Shown one piece after another: positions 15,767 to 25,191 of a stretch of 64,000 nucleotides of DNA. The notes under the pieces are model-generated. The model saw only the letters and a program-made list of their open reading frames with translations, made no database searches and was not told the origin of the DNA. Numbering within the stretch: the stretch's first letter is position 1; each line of letters starts with the position of its first letter. Source of the stretch: an uncultured Clostridia bacterium (GTDB lineage Bacteria > Bacillota > Clostridia > Oscillospirales > Ruminococcaceae); contig CAMUJF010000006.1 in assembly GCA_947089135.1 (NCBI GenBank), positions 62,001-126,000 of the forward strand. The letters are read 5' to 3'. The translations under genes and the position numbers were made by a program.

Positions 15767-17530
15767 TCAGCCGGCGGTAGTCCCCAGATCAAACTGGGAA
15801 TTATAAAGATTGGCGTAGAATCCGCCCTTTTCAAGCAGCGACTCGTGATCGCCCTGTTCGATAATGTTGCCGTCCTTCATAACGAGAATAACGTCCGCGT
15901 CCCGTATGGTGGACAGTCTGTGCGCGATTATAAAGCTGGTCTTGCCTTTCATAAGCTTGGCAAACGCGCTTTGTATCTTAAGCTCGGTACGGGTGTCAAT
16001 GCTTGATGTCGCCTCGTCCAGAATAAGCATGGGAGGATTTGTCAGCATTACCCTGCATATGCACAGAAGCTGCTTCTGCCCCTGCGAAAGATTGCCGCCG
16101 TCCTCGGAGACAATTGTGTCGTAGCCCTCCGGCATACGTCTTATAAAGCTGTGGCAGTGGCACATTTTCGCCGCCGCGATAATTTCCTCCTCGGTGGCGT
16201 CGGGCTTGCCGTAGGCAATGTTTTCACGGATAGTACCCGTATAGATCCACGTGTCCTGCAAAACCATTCCGTACATTGCCCGAAGCTCGCTTCGGCGCAT
16301 ATTGCGGATATCCTCGCCGCCTACCTCAATAACGCCCTCACGCACGTCGTAGAACCTCATGAGCAGGTTTATAAGGGTGGTCTTTCCGCAGCCTGTTGGA
16401 CCCACTATCGCCGCACGCTGACCCTTTCTGACCGACACGGTTACATTTTCCAGCAGCTTTTGTTCGGGCTTGTAGGAGAACGTCACGTTCTTTATCTCCA
16501 CGTTTCCGTCCGCAACTGCGGGAGCGGGAGGCTCTTTTTCGGGTATTTCCTCCGCCTCGTCAAGAACGGCGAAAACACGTCTTGCGGAAGCGAAAGCCGC
16601 CTGCAATTCGGTTATGACTCCCGTTATTTCGTTAAACGGTTTGGTGTACTGATTTGCATAGCTGAGGAAAGCGGATATCTGTCCCACGGACATTGCTCCT
16701 CCGCTTATTACGGATATCGCTCCGAAGATTCCCGCAGCGGCATATACGATACCGTTTACAAAGCGTGTACAGGGATTAGTCAGCGCGGAGTAGAACTGCG
16801 CCAAAACTCCGCACTTGTAGAGCCTGCCGTTTATCTCCTCGAAGCGTTCCTGCGCTCTGTCCTCGTAGGAGAACGCCTTGACTATCTTCTGACCGCCCAC
16901 AAGCTCCTCTATGCAGCCGCTGAGCTCTCCGCGTACTGCGGACTGCTCGCGGAATTTATCGTGACAAAGCTTTGTGATAAACGCCGCCACAAACAGAGAC
17001 AAAGGCGTTATGAGAATTACAACAAGGGCAATTTTAACGTTGATACGAAGCATGAACGCTATCGTTCCGAAAATTGTAACTATACCCGTCAGGAACTGGG
17101 AAAAGCACTGGAGCATACCGTCCGAAACCGTCTCGATATCCACGGACATACGCGCGATAATGTCGCCCCTTGAGGTGCTGTCGATATAGTTCAGCGGAAC
17201 TCTGTTAAGCTTTTCGTACAGCTCGCAGCGCATATCGCTTACGGCTCTGTAGGTTATTTTATAGGTGCAGTAGGACATTACCCAGCTGAACGCCGCCGAC
17301 AGTACGACGGTTCCCGCTATCATCAGAACGTAACGCTTTACTCCGTCAAAATCAACGTTGTTTTCGCCTATGATATAGTCAATGCCCCGTCCCACCAATA
17401 CGGGCGTGTAAAGGGACAGCAGCACGCTTACCACAGCCGCTATGACCGCAGGCGCAAGCAGCGCGGCACAGGGCTTTGTATACCTCAGTATCCTGCCGAT
17501 AACAGGCTTTTTGTTTCTGTCCTTAGCCAT
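15767..17530 (-). CDS. Heterodimeric ABC exporter subunit (consensus-site subunit, TM288-like)
   Basis: A 587-residue half transporter: six membrane helices (about 20-310), then a nucleotide-binding domain with Walker A GPTGCGKTT, signature LSQGQKQ, Walker B LILDEATSS with catalytic Glu, and the switch His in IIAHRLST. The altered signature (LSQGQ for LSGGQ) is the mark of one subunit of asymmetric exporters such as TM287/288 and BmrCD. It would pair with the upstream gene, whose Walker B is degenerate. The two genes overlap by 8 bases. The substrate (drug, lipid or peptide) is unknown. Confidence 0.93.
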   Translation of the reverse strand: MAKDRNKKPVIGRILRYTKPCAALLAPAVIAAVVSVLLSLYTPVLVGRGIDYIIGENNVDFDGVKRYVLMIAGTVVLSAAFSWVMSYCTYKITYRAVSDMRCELYEKLNRVPLNYIDSTSRGDIIARMSVDIETVSDGMLQCFSQFLTGIVTIFGTIAFMLRINVKIALVVILITPLSLFVAAFITKLCHDKFREQSAVRGELSGCIEELVGGQKIVKAFSYEDRAQERFEEINGRLYKCGVLAQFYSALTNPCTRFVNGIVYAAAGIFGAISVISGGAMSVGQISAFLSYANQYTKPFNEITGVITELQAAFASARRVFAVLDEAEEIPEKEPPAPAVADGNVEIKNVTFSYKPEQKLLENVTVSVRKGQRAAIVGPTGCGKTTLINLLMRFYDVREGVIEVGGEDIRNMRRSELRAMYGMVLQDTWIYTGTIRENIAYGKPDATEEEIIAAAKMCHCHSFIRRMPEGYDTIVSEDGGNLSQGQKQLLCICRVMLTNPPMLILDEATSSIDTRTELKIQSAFAKLMKGKTSFIIAHRLSTIRDADVILVMKDGNIIEQGDHESLLEKGGFYANLYNSQFDLGTTAG

Positions 17531-19265
17531 TTGCAGCGCCCCCTTTGCTTTCCTGTGACATAACTATCTCGCGGTACACAGGGCAGCTTTCCAGCAGCTC
17601 GCTGTGAGCGCCTATGCCTACCGCTTCACCGTCGTCCAGAACAATAATTTTATCTGCGTGGCGGATAGATGTCGCTCTCTGGGACACGATAAGCACCGTC
17701 ATGTTTTGCGTATCCCTTGCAATAGCCTTGCGCAGAGCCGCGTCCGTGGCAAAGTCCAAGGCGGAGGCGCTGTCGTCCAGAATGAGTATTTCGGGACTTC
17801 CGGTAAGTGCGCGTGCAATTGTCAGACGCTGCTTCTGACCGCCCGAAAGATTGCGTCCTCCCTGATTAATATGGGTGTTGAAGCCGTCGGGCATTTTGTC
17901 TATAAATTCCTTTGCCTGAGCAGTCTCCGCGGCTTTTTGAAGCTGTTCCTCGGACGCGTTTTCGTTGCCCCAGCGGAGGTTTTCCGCGATAGTTCCCGAA
18001 AACAGCATTGCCCTTTGGGGTACAAAGCCTATCTTCTGCCTTAATTCTTTCAGTCCGTAGGACTTAACGTCCGCGCCGCCGATAAGCACGCTGCCCTTTT
18101 CAGCGTCGTAGAAGCGCGGTATAAGGCTTACCAGCGTGGACTTTCCCGAACCTGTACCTCCGATTATACCCACAGTCTCGCCGCGATTTACAGTAAAGGT
18201 AATATTCTCCAAAGCGTTGTCTCCCCCCTCGCTGTAGGAAAAGGAAACGTCCTTAAACTCTATAACGGGAGCTTTTTCGGATACGTTGGCTCCCGCACCG
18301 TCCTTTATTGAGGGTTCCGTCTCAAACACTTCATTAATACGCGCGGAGCTTGCCGCCGCCTTTGTGAACAGTACCACAAGGTTTGCCACCACCACAAGAG
18401 CAAGGGATATCTGGGTCATGTAGTTTACAAAAGCAATTACCTGACCTTGCGTAAGTGCGCCGCTGTCAACGCGGAAGCCTCCGAACCACACTATAGCCGC
18501 GATAGCAAGGTTCATGATAGCGTAGGTCAGCGGATTCAGCAGAGCGGAAAGCCGTCCCACACGCATGGAGGTGTCGGCAAAATCGTCGTTTGCCTCTCTG
18601 AAACGCTTTTCCTCGGCGGCTTCTCCCGAAAACGCGCGGATAACTCTTGCTCCCGAAAGGCTTTCGCGGGTTATAAGACTTATCTTGTCAAGCTTTTTCT
18701 GAATAACGCGGTAGAGCGGTACGGAGCGGAACATAATAAAATACAGCACCGCCGCCACTAACGGCATTACCGCAAGGAAAACAAGGGACAGCTTAAGGTC
18801 AATTGTCATAGCCATGACAGCCGCTCCGATAACGAGAAAAGGCGCGCGGACAACAAGTCTGATAAGCATTGCCACCGCACTCTGGACTTGGTTTACATCA
18901 TTTGTTATGCGTGTTATCAGGGACGGAGTTCCGAACCTGTCAAGCTCCGCGTGGGAAAGAGAGCCGATATGTCTGAACAGGTCGTTCCTTACAACCGTAC
19001 CTACGCCCTGCGAGGCTCTCGAAGCAAGGTACTGACATACAAGCGCGCAGCAAAGTCCCAGCGCGCCCATAAGTATCATTATGCCTCCCATGCGGTAGAT
19101 GTAGGGCTTTCCCGCGCCGCCGTTTATTCCCACGTCGATTATGTCCGCCATGATAAGCGGCACGATAAGCTCGAATATAGCTTCGGTCAGCTTTGCCGCG
19201 GGACCGATTATCAGTTCCTTTTTAAATCCGCCCAGATATTTTTTTGCAAGTTTAAACATTTTCAT
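17523..19265 (-). CDS. Heterodimeric ABC exporter subunit (degenerate-site subunit, TM287-like)
   Basis: A 580-residue half transporter with six membrane helices and a nucleotide-binding domain: Walker A GGTGSGKST, signature LSGGQKQR (normal), Walker B LILDDSASA in which the catalytic Glu is Asp, and a switch region LIVSQRATS in which the usual His is Gln. These changes are exactly those of the TM287 subunit, so one of the two ATP sites of the dimer is non-hydrolytic. The start overlaps the GtrA gene by 14 bases, indicating one operon gtrA-ABC-ABC. Confidence 0.93.
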   Translation of the reverse strand: MKMFKLAKKYLGGFKKELIIGPAAKLTEAIFELIVPLIMADIIDVGINGGAGKPYIYRMGGIMILMGALGLCCALVCQYLASRASQGVGTVVRNDLFRHIGSLSHAELDRFGTPSLITRITNDVNQVQSAVAMLIRLVVRAPFLVIGAAVMAMTIDLKLSLVFLAVMPLVAAVLYFIMFRSVPLYRVIQKKLDKISLITRESLSGARVIRAFSGEAAEEKRFREANDDFADTSMRVGRLSALLNPLTYAIMNLAIAAIVWFGGFRVDSGALTQGQVIAFVNYMTQISLALVVVANLVVLFTKAAASSARINEVFETEPSIKDGAGANVSEKAPVIEFKDVSFSYSEGGDNALENITFTVNRGETVGIIGGTGSGKSTLVSLIPRFYDAEKGSVLIGGADVKSYGLKELRQKIGFVPQRAMLFSGTIAENLRWGNENASEEQLQKAAETAQAKEFIDKMPDGFNTHINQGGRNLSGGQKQRLTIARALTGSPEILILDDSASALDFATDAALRKAIARDTQNMTVLIVSQRATSIRHADKIIVLDDGEAVGIGAHSELLESCPVYREIVMSQESKGGAANG

Positions 19266-19722
19266 TGTCCCCCTTTGTCTTTTTCCTGAAAATAAAAAGC
19301 TTGCTGAAAAGATAGTTTATTACAAGAATAAATACCTGCGCTATCAGCTTCATAACGTACTCGTTTTGGTGCAGAACACGCACGGTCAGGCTCATGAAGC
19401 CCAGTTCCATAAAGTAAGTGACCGCTCTCGCGCCGTAAAAAGCCGCAGCCTGGCTTATCCAGTCCTTTCCCGTGTTCTCCCTGTTTTTGAATACCCATAC
19501 CTTGTTTGCGAAAAAAGCAAAGGTCACGGCGCATATCCAGCTTATTGTGGTATTCGCCTCGGTAGGGAGTCCCATATAAGCCGGAACGTACTGAGCAATT
19601 ACCGATACGGCAGTGGTCATTCCTCCGACTATTATATACAGCAATGCGCTTTCGTGACGGGTGTAAAAATCCTGTACGGTTTTTGGAAATACGGATAATA
19701 TTTTATTTATAAGTTTGTCCAC
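19252..19722 (-). CDS. GtrA-like membrane protein
   Basis: A 156-residue protein with four membrane helices and the GtrA signature: YIIVGGMTTAVSVIAQY, then FANKVWVFKNR, and LFIFRKK at the end. GtrA proteins are thought to move lipid-linked sugars across the membrane or to help export cell-surface polysaccharides. I take the GTG at 19722 with GGAGGG upstream as start; a longer reading from an upstream ATG at 19791 lacks an RBS. The coupling to the ABC exporter suggests a cell-envelope role for the operon. Confidence 0.8.
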   Translation of the reverse strand: MDKLINKILSVFPKTVQDFYTRHESALLYIIVGGMTTAVSVIAQYVPAYMGLPTEANTTISWICAVTFAFFANKVWVFKNRENTGKDWISQAAAFYGARAVTYFMELGFMSLTVRVLHQNEYVMKLIAQVFILVINYLFSKLFIFRKKTKGDNENV

Positions 19723-19914
19723 CGAAAATGGTTCCCTCCGTGAAAATTGTATATACGTCAGTATTATAGCACACATTTTTGCAAAAATCATTAACTATTG
19801 TGAAATTTTTCGGATATTTGAGGAAAATCGGCGCAAAAAAGGACTTGCAAATTCCATGTAAATGTGTTATCATATAGGATATTATTTCAACATGAAAGGC
19901 ATGGTAGAACTGCT

Positions 19915-21171
19915 GTGAAGTACATAATTATCGCGCTGCTGCTGGTCATGTCGGCTCTGTTTTCGTCAATGGAGACGGCATTTTCGTCGGTGAATAAGAT
20001 ACGTCTGAAGCACGACGCCGCAAACGGCAATAAAAGAGCCGCCCGCGCTTTGAAAATAGCGGAAAATTTTGATAAGGCGCTTACCACCATTCTGGTGGGA
20101 AACAATATTGTAAATATCCTGTCGTCCTCTTTGGGCACGATCATTTTTACGGAGCTTTTCGGGCCTGCGGGCGTAGCGGTCTCCACGGCGGTAATGACCG
20201 TTTTGGTGCTCATTTTCGGAGAAATAATGCCAAAATCCTTTGCCAAGCAGAACGCCGAAAAATGCGCTCTTGCTTTTGCGGGACTTTTGGGCGGGATCAT
20301 GTGGGTATTTACCCCCATATCCGCAATATTCATGTTCCTGCAAAAGGCTGTCTCAAAATTATCGAAGTCCGACAACTCCCCGAACTTTACCGAGGACGAG
20401 CTTAAATACATCATAGACGAGATCGAGGATCAGGGAGTCCTTGAGGAACAGGAAAGCGATCTTGTACGTTCCGCGCTTGAATTCGACGAGACCACCGTGG
20501 AGCAGATACTTCTCCCCCGCGTTAAGGTCGTTGCGGTAGAGCGGGGCGAGGACATTGAAAAGATCAAGGAAATTTTTATACGCGACAGGTACACAAGGCT
20601 TCCTGTTTACGACAAATCGGTCGATAATATTATCGGTCTTATCAACGAAAAGGATTTCTTTGCGCTGATAATGGATTCCGAGGGCAAGCCGTCGAATATT
20701 GAGGGAATAATCCAGAAAGCCTTGTATGTTTCCGAAATGAAGCTTATCTCGGAGGTGCTGTACGATATGCAGCGCACCAAGATACACATGGCGATCGTCA
20801 AGGATCAGTACGGCGGAACAAGCGGCATTGTCACAATGGAAGACATCATCGAGGAACTGGTGGGCGAGATATACGACGAAAACGACGAGATAGTCGACAG
20901 CGTTGTAGAAGTCGCGGAAAACGTCTATGACGTGCAGGCTGATATGAATATCAGCGATCTGCTGGAAAAGCTGGAGCTTCCCGAAAATCTTATAGAGACC
21001 GACAGCAACACCGTGGGCGGCTGGGTAATGGAGCTTTTCGGGCGGATACCCGAAACGGACGCCTCAATAACCAACGGCATCTTTACGGTAACGGTGCTTG
21101 AATCGGACGAACAGTCCGTATCAAAGGTGGGCATAAAAATAGATATGCCCAAAGAAACTAAAGAAGAATAA
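19915..21171 (+). CDS. CNNM/CorC-type integral membrane CBS protein (hemolysin C family)
   Basis: A 418-residue protein: an N-terminal CNNM membrane domain (about 1-170, MSALFSSMETAFSSVNKIRL), two CBS domains (about 185-315, VKVVAVERGEDI and GIVTMEDIIEELVGEI) and a C-terminal CorC/HlyC domain (about 330-410, NTVGGWVMELFGRIP). Members are implicated in Mg2+ efflux or resistance. No ATG is available: the GTG at 19915 is chosen because an earlier in-frame GTG (19864) would overlap the likely -10 region. Terminated by the hairpin at 21193. Confidence 0.9.
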   Translation: MKYIIIALLLVMSALFSSMETAFSSVNKIRLKHDAANGNKRAARALKIAENFDKALTTILVGNNIVNILSSSLGTIIFTELFGPAGVAVSTAVMTVLVLIFGEIMPKSFAKQNAEKCALAFAGLLGGIMWVFTPISAIFMFLQKAVSKLSKSDNSPNFTEDELKYIIDEIEDQGVLEEQESDLVRSALEFDETTVEQILLPRVKVVAVERGEDIEKIKEIFIRDRYTRLPVYDKSVDNIIGLINEKDFFALIMDSEGKPSNIEGIIQKALYVSEMKLISEVLYDMQRTKIHMAIVKDQYGGTSGIVTMEDIIEELVGEIYDENDEIVDSVVEVAENVYDVQADMNISDLLEKLELPENLIETDSNTVGGWVMELFGRIPETDASITNGIFTVTVLESDEQSVSKVGIKIDMPKETKEE

Positions 21172-21192
21172 ACTGCTATATACTTAGCAAGC

Positions 21193-21228
21193 AGACAGGG
21201 CTCTCCGCCGCCGCGGGGAGCCCTGTCT
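21193..21228 (+). terminator. Terminator behind the CorC-like gene
   Basis: AGACAGGGCTC (21193-21203) pairs perfectly with GAGCCCTGTCT (21218-21228), with further G-C pairs inside the loop; a weak T-rich tail follows. Confidence 0.65.
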
Positions 21229-21240
21229 TAGTAAGATAAA

Positions 21241-21267
21241 CCGCGCTGCAAAAAACTTGCAGCGCGG
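21241..21267 (-). terminator. Terminator-like hairpin behind the AraC gene
   Basis: CCGCGCTGCAA (21241-21251) pairs perfectly with TTGCAGCGCGG (21257-21267). It is placed between convergent genes, 37 bases behind the minus-strand AraC stop; the minus-strand tail is only TTTATC, so termination may be partial. Confidence 0.5.
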
Positions 21268-21303
21268 AATTTAAGGGGGATGTGAAGAATTAATTGGAAA
21301 TTG

Positions 21304-22104
21304 TCATTTTGTACGCTTCTTTTCTTCTGAAACGGCGGTTCTGTATTCGGACGGCGTCATATCCGTCCTCGACTTGAACTGCCGCATGAAGTGAAGCTCG
21401 CATTTATATCCGCACATCTGCGCAATTTTCGTAATGGAAATATCCGTGGTGGAAAGCAGGTATTTGGCGTGCTCTACGCGGCTGCGTATCACGTCGTTCA
21501 TAACGCTTACCCCGAAGGTCTCCTTGTACAGATGCTGAAAATAGGATTTGCTCATTGCAAGCTGGTGAGAAAGCCCGTCAACGTTCCACTCGTTGTAGGG
21601 CATATTGTATATCTGCGACCGCAGGAGAGCCATTTTATCGTAATGGGTGCTCGACCTGCTTCCGCCGAAAGAGTGTATCTCTTCGCTCAGCTTTATAAAA
21701 AACAGTTTCATGTAAAGCTCCGCCGAATCCGTTTTAAACATATTCGACGAGTAGCTTTCATAAGCCATATTTTTTATCAAAAGCGAAAGCCCGTTGATAT
21801 CGTCAAGCTTGACGACTTTGTCAAATGGTATATCCAGAGCGTCAAAAAAATCATAGTCGCCGCCGGAAAGCTTAAAGTGGAACCAATCGTTGGAAAACTG
21901 GGCGCCGTACGCTCTGTAAAACTGAGGGGTACCCTCCTTGTAAAGCATAAATGAGTTCGCTTCGGTGAACGTGTCCGCCCCCGAAAAGGTAAAGACCGCA
22001 GGCGTTTTTATCAGCAGCAGAAGATAATCACCCGAACCGTCGGGGCGCTGGATACAGAAGTCCGCGTCGTGGCAGTGATTATATCCGATATTGTTGATAT
22101 GCAA
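21304..22104 (-). CDS. AraC family transcriptional regulator
   Basis: A 266-residue regulator: an N-terminal cupin-like sensor domain (residues about 1-150; PAVFTFSGADTF) and a C-terminal AraC DNA-binding domain with two helix-turn-helix units (SHQLAMSKSYFQHLYKETFG, and ITKIAQMCGYKCELHFMRQF). The start is TTG with AGGGGTGAT upstream; an ATG close by is in another frame. It is the third gene of the unit binding protein - GH1 - araC, 16 bases behind GH1. The paired 21-bp repeats in the divergent promoter region at 25.0-25.2 kb have the layout of AraC-family sites, so it probably activates both the GH1 and the GH51-GH5 transcripts. Confidence 0.9.
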   Translation of the reverse strand: MHINNIGYNHCHDADFCIQRPDGSGDYLLLLIKTPAVFTFSGADTFTEANSFMLYKEGTPQFYRAYGAQFSNDWFHFKLSGGDYDFFDALDIPFDKVVKLDDINGLSLLIKNMAYESYSSNMFKTDSAELYMKLFFIKLSEEIHSFGGSRSSTHYDKMALLRSQIYNMPYNEWNVDGLSHQLAMSKSYFQHLYKETFGVSVMNDVIRSRVEHAKYLLSTTDISITKIAQMCGYKCELHFMRQFKSRTDMTPSEYRTAVSEEKKRTK

Positions 22105-22120
22105 TCATCATCACCCCTGC

Positions 22121-23467
22121 TTACAGAATTTCGCCGTTGCTTTCTATTACCTTTTTGTACCATACCGCCGAATCCTTGGGTATCCTTTCTCCCGTTTCAT
22201 AATCGGTGTAGATCATTCCGAAGCGGGCGGTGTAGCCTATCGCCCACTCGAAATTGTCCATAAACGACCACTGGAAATATCCGCGGCAGTCAACGCCGTC
22301 ATCGGCGGCTTTGCGGAATTCCCTCAGATAACGGTGCAGAAAGTCTATCCTGTTGGGGTCGTGAACCTTTCCGTCAAGGGATACTGCGTCATGGGCAGCC
22401 ATTCCGTTTTCGGTAATGTATATGGGAAGTTTGTAGCGTTCATACATAAATCTCGGTCCCCAATAAAGGGTCTCGGGAACAATGTTCCATTTTATAGCGT
22501 TAAGGGGCGCTCCCACTGCAAAGGGAACGTTTTCCGCCCAACCGTTTTCTCCCGCCCTGACGTATCTTCCCTGATAAATATTGAGTCCGATAAAGTCAAT
22601 GGAAGAACCGATCAGAGCCATATCCTCATCTGTAATCGCGGGGAGGATATCCGCGCACTCGTTCAGAATGTTATCGGAGTATTTTCCGAACACAATTGGG
22701 TCGAGCCAGTACGCGTCCGAGAAAAGGAAGTGATTCCTGCCGCAGTAGAAATACGAACCTCTCACCGCTTCCGTATCCTTTTCCGAGACAGGACAGGCAG
22801 GTGCGGACGCGGTTACAAAACCTATCTTTACGCCGGGGATTTTTTCACGCAGTACCCGCACAGCCTTGCCGTGGGCTTTGAGGACGTTGTGCCCGATATG
22901 GAGCAGCTCCTCTTTTCCCAGAACCAGACCGGGAGCGTGCACTCCCTCGAAATAGCCGCAGCCAACAAATACTTCGGGCTCGTTAAAGGTCATCACGTTT
23001 TTTACCCTGCCGCCGAAAAGCTCGGCGCAGACCTTGGCATAGTCCGCAAACAGGTCGGAAATTTCATCGTTGAGCCAACCTCCCCGCAGGTGCAGAGCGT
23101 AGGGCAGATCCCAGTGATAAAGGGTAGCGTAAGGCTCGATGCCGTATTTCAGCAGCTCGTCGATAAGATCGCTGTAAAATTTGACTCCCGCCTGATTGAC
23201 CTCTCCCGTACCGTCGGGCATAAGCCTGCTCCATGAAATCGAAAATCTGTAGGCCTTAAGTCCCAGCTCGGACATGAGCTTTACGTCCTCTTTAAACCTG
23301 TGATAATGGTCGCAGGCAATATCGCCGCTTGAATTATCGCTTATCTTTCCCTCGGTATGGGTAAAAACGTCCCATATGTTTTTACCCTTGCCGTCCTCGT
23401 AAGCAGCTCCTTCGATCTGATATGCGGCAGTAGCCGCTCCCCATACGAAATTTTCAGCAAAACCCAT
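22121..23467 (-). CDS. bglA: GH1 beta-glucosidase
   Basis: A 448-residue family 1 glycoside hydrolase, the normal length, without signal peptide, so intracellular. It splits beta-linked gluco-oligosaccharides such as cellobiose. The N-terminal signature FVWGAATAAYQIEGA, the acid/base motif TFNEPEVF (about 160-167) and the nucleophile motif YITENGMA (about 350-357) are all present. The RBS GAGGTGAT precedes the ATG. It follows the solute-binding lipoprotein gene, so import and hydrolysis of oligosaccharides are co-regulated. 6-phospho-beta-glucosidase is less likely because no PTS gene is near. Confidence 0.95.
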   Translation of the reverse strand: MGFAENFVWGAATAAYQIEGAAYEDGKGKNIWDVFTHTEGKISDNSSGDIACDHYHRFKEDVKLMSELGLKAYRFSISWSRLMPDGTGEVNQAGVKFYSDLIDELLKYGIEPYATLYHWDLPYALHLRGGWLNDEISDLFADYAKVCAELFGGRVKNVMTFNEPEVFVGCGYFEGVHAPGLVLGKEELLHIGHNVLKAHGKAVRVLREKIPGVKIGFVTASAPACPVSEKDTEAVRGSYFYCGRNHFLFSDAYWLDPIVFGKYSDNILNECADILPAITDEDMALIGSSIDFIGLNIYQGRYVRAGENGWAENVPFAVGAPLNAIKWNIVPETLYWGPRFMYERYKLPIYITENGMAAHDAVSLDGKVHDPNRIDFLHRYLREFRKAADDGVDCRGYFQWSFMDNFEWAIGYTARFGMIYTDYETGERIPKDSAVWYKKVIESNGEIL

Positions 23468-23512
23468 TGATGATCACCTCGTGTTTTATTATACAATTAA
23501 TTTCCTTTAAAA

Positions 23513-24931
23513 TCAAGACATGGCTTTAAGCTTTTCGTTTAATTCGTCAATATAAACCTGAACAACGTCATTGCGTTCATCTCTCGTCTGATACCAATCG
23601 ACGCCGCTGTAGCTTGCGTCCTTTATCGGATTGTGCAAAAGCTCATAAACATCGTCGTTTACCGCCGCATAGAAATCAACTACGGGATGCGCGTTCGTCA
23701 GGTCGTTGACGTAGCTGTACATTTCAACCATTTCATCTGTCCAGCCGTAATCGCCGCGGAGCTTCTTGTCGTTTATTTCCTTTACGCTCTCGTCGGTATT
23801 TGCGGTAAGCTTACATTTGATGAAAGCCGCAACCGCTTCGGGATTCGGCGCGCCCTTGCACATTGCATATGCGTCAAGTCCGCCTGCCGCGCTCAGGTAC
23901 CATTCGTCGGCGTTTTCATCTCTCGGCATAGGCACGAACATTATCTCGCCGGGATTGCCGAATTCGGATATATCAGGTTCATAAAGCTGCCATGAACCTA
24001 CGGGATAGAACAAGGTCGTACCCTCGCCTACTCTTTCGGGGTGCTCTTTCCAGTTGTATTCGGCACGCGGGAAGTTTACTCCTGCACTGTACATTTCACG
24101 GAAAAGCTCCTGTACTCTCGCAAGGTTCGGATCCATAATATTATTCACTACTTCTCCGTTTTCCATACCAATAACGGGGACTCCCGTACTCAGCATCATA
24201 GCAAGCTCGTACCACCAGCCGTCTATGGCGTATTTGCCCTGTTCGGCGTCTGTGAAGTCATAGCACATCTGCTTGAATGCGCTCCATGTCCATTCATTGT
24301 TATAGGCAAGCTTTGCAGGATCGTCGAAGCCGTTTTCTTCAATTGTGTTCTTGTTATATATTATGATAGTTCCCGCGTCTGCGGCTACGCACGCCATATA
24401 GTGCTTGCCGCCGATCGAATGCATTTCGTTTATTCTTTTTGCACCCTCCGGGAATAATTCGGAGTCGTAATCTATATAGTCGTCCATCGGCTGGAACATT
24501 CCCGCCGATGCCTTTCCCGGAAATGTGTCAAGATCCGCGGCGGGGAACATATCGGGAGAATTTCCGCCAAGAACAAGAGTGGCAAGGTCGTCATACTTAG
24601 TGGAATCGGTCGTCGGGATATACTCTATCTCGCCGCCGTATTTTGTTTTGAAAAGCTGCATGAATACGTCCAGCGTTTCGCCCTCTTCGGGTTCGATAGA
24701 CCAGAACGAAAGCCATCTGAGCTTGCCGTTCTCAAGCTTTTCGTCCTCCACCTCTACCTGGTCGACTACCTCGGCGTCTTCCGCCGCCATTGTTGCCGTA
24801 GTAGTTTCAGTCATAGAGTGCGTAGTATCCGCATTCTGTACGCCGTCGTCTGAGCCGCAGCCTGAAAGCATTGCCGCCGTCATAGCAGCCGCTGTTATCA
24901 AAGAGAATTTTCTTGTTGCATCTTTTTTCAT
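23513..24931 (-). CDS. ABC sugar transporter solute-binding lipoprotein
   Basis: A 472-residue family 1 extracellular solute-binding protein. The signal ends in a lipobox (AAMLSGCGSDDG, lipidated Cys at about 25), followed by a Thr/Glu-rich linker (THSMTETTTATMAAED) and the binding domain (KLRWLSFWSIEPEEGET, YLSAAGGLDAYAMC). It should deliver an oligosaccharide to an ABC permease, but no permease genes are adjacent, so the rest of the transporter is encoded elsewhere. The ATG at 24931 has GAGGTGAT upstream. First gene of the unit with GH1 and AraC. Confidence 0.9.
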   Translation of the reverse strand: MKKDATRKFSLITAAAMTAAMLSGCGSDDGVQNADTTHSMTETTTATMAAEDAEVVDQVEVEDEKLENGKLRWLSFWSIEPEEGETLDVFMQLFKTKYGGEIEYIPTTDSTKYDDLATLVLGGNSPDMFPAADLDTFPGKASAGMFQPMDDYIDYDSELFPEGAKRINEMHSIGGKHYMACVAADAGTIIIYNKNTIEENGFDDPAKLAYNNEWTWSAFKQMCYDFTDAEQGKYAIDGWWYELAMMLSTGVPVIGMENGEVVNNIMDPNLARVQELFREMYSAGVNFPRAEYNWKEHPERVGEGTTLFYPVGSWQLYEPDISEFGNPGEIMFVPMPRDENADEWYLSAAGGLDAYAMCKGAPNPEAVAAFIKCKLTANTDESVKEINDKKLRGDYGWTDEMVEMYSYVNDLTNAHPVVDFYAAVNDDVYELLHNPIKDASYSGVDWYQTRDERNDVVQVYIDELNEKLKAMS

Positions 24932-24988
24932 AAAAATCACCTCATAATATGTTTTTCGATCAAACCATGGTTTATACCTTATGCATTA

Positions 24989-25017
24989 ATAATACCCTTG
25001 CCGCAGAATATTTTCAA
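24989..25017 (-). promoter_or_regulatory. Promoter of the binding protein-GH1-AraC unit
   Basis: On the minus strand TTGAAA (25012-25017) and TATTAT (24989-24994) are separated by 17 bases. The -35 box occupies positions 15-20 of the promoter-proximal 21-bp repeat. Confidence 0.75.
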
Positions 25018-25052
25018 TGACTTATTATACGAAAATACAGACTTATCCTGCT
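25011..25052 (-). promoter_or_regulatory. Two 21-bp direct repeats upstream of the minus-strand promoter
   Basis: Read on the minus strand from 25052, AGCAGGATAAGTCTGTATTTT is followed directly by CGTATAATAAGTCATTGAAAA. The second repeat is degenerate but keeps GxA and ATAAGTC. The first repeat is a near-exact inverted copy (20 of 21) of the plus-strand repeat at 25150-25170. Confidence 0.75.
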
Positions 25053-25149
25053 GTTTTAAAAAATAAGCGGAATAAATCAGCGTTTTGGCAGCACTGGTCA
25101 GCATAAGGCGCAAAGCGCACATTAAAATATACTTTTTGCAAATCAACAA

Positions 25150-25191
25150 AGCAGGATATGTCTGTATTTTAGCAGGATATGTTATTGTAAA
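25150..25191 (+). promoter_or_regulatory. Two 21-bp direct repeats upstream of the GH51 promoter
   Basis: AGCAGGATATGTCTGTATTTT (25150-25170) and AGCAGGATATGTTATTGTAAA (25171-25191) are adjacent direct repeats; the first 12 bases are identical. The spacing of two helical turns and the overlap of the second repeat with the -35 box are typical of AraC-family activator sites. The 97 bases between these and the mirrored pair hold no further recognisable element. Confidence 0.8.

Noticed and set aside
25150..25191. Tandem 21-bp repeats as a CRISPR seed
   Set aside because: There are only two adjacent copies without spacers and no cas genes; position relative to the -35 boxes explains them as operator repeats.
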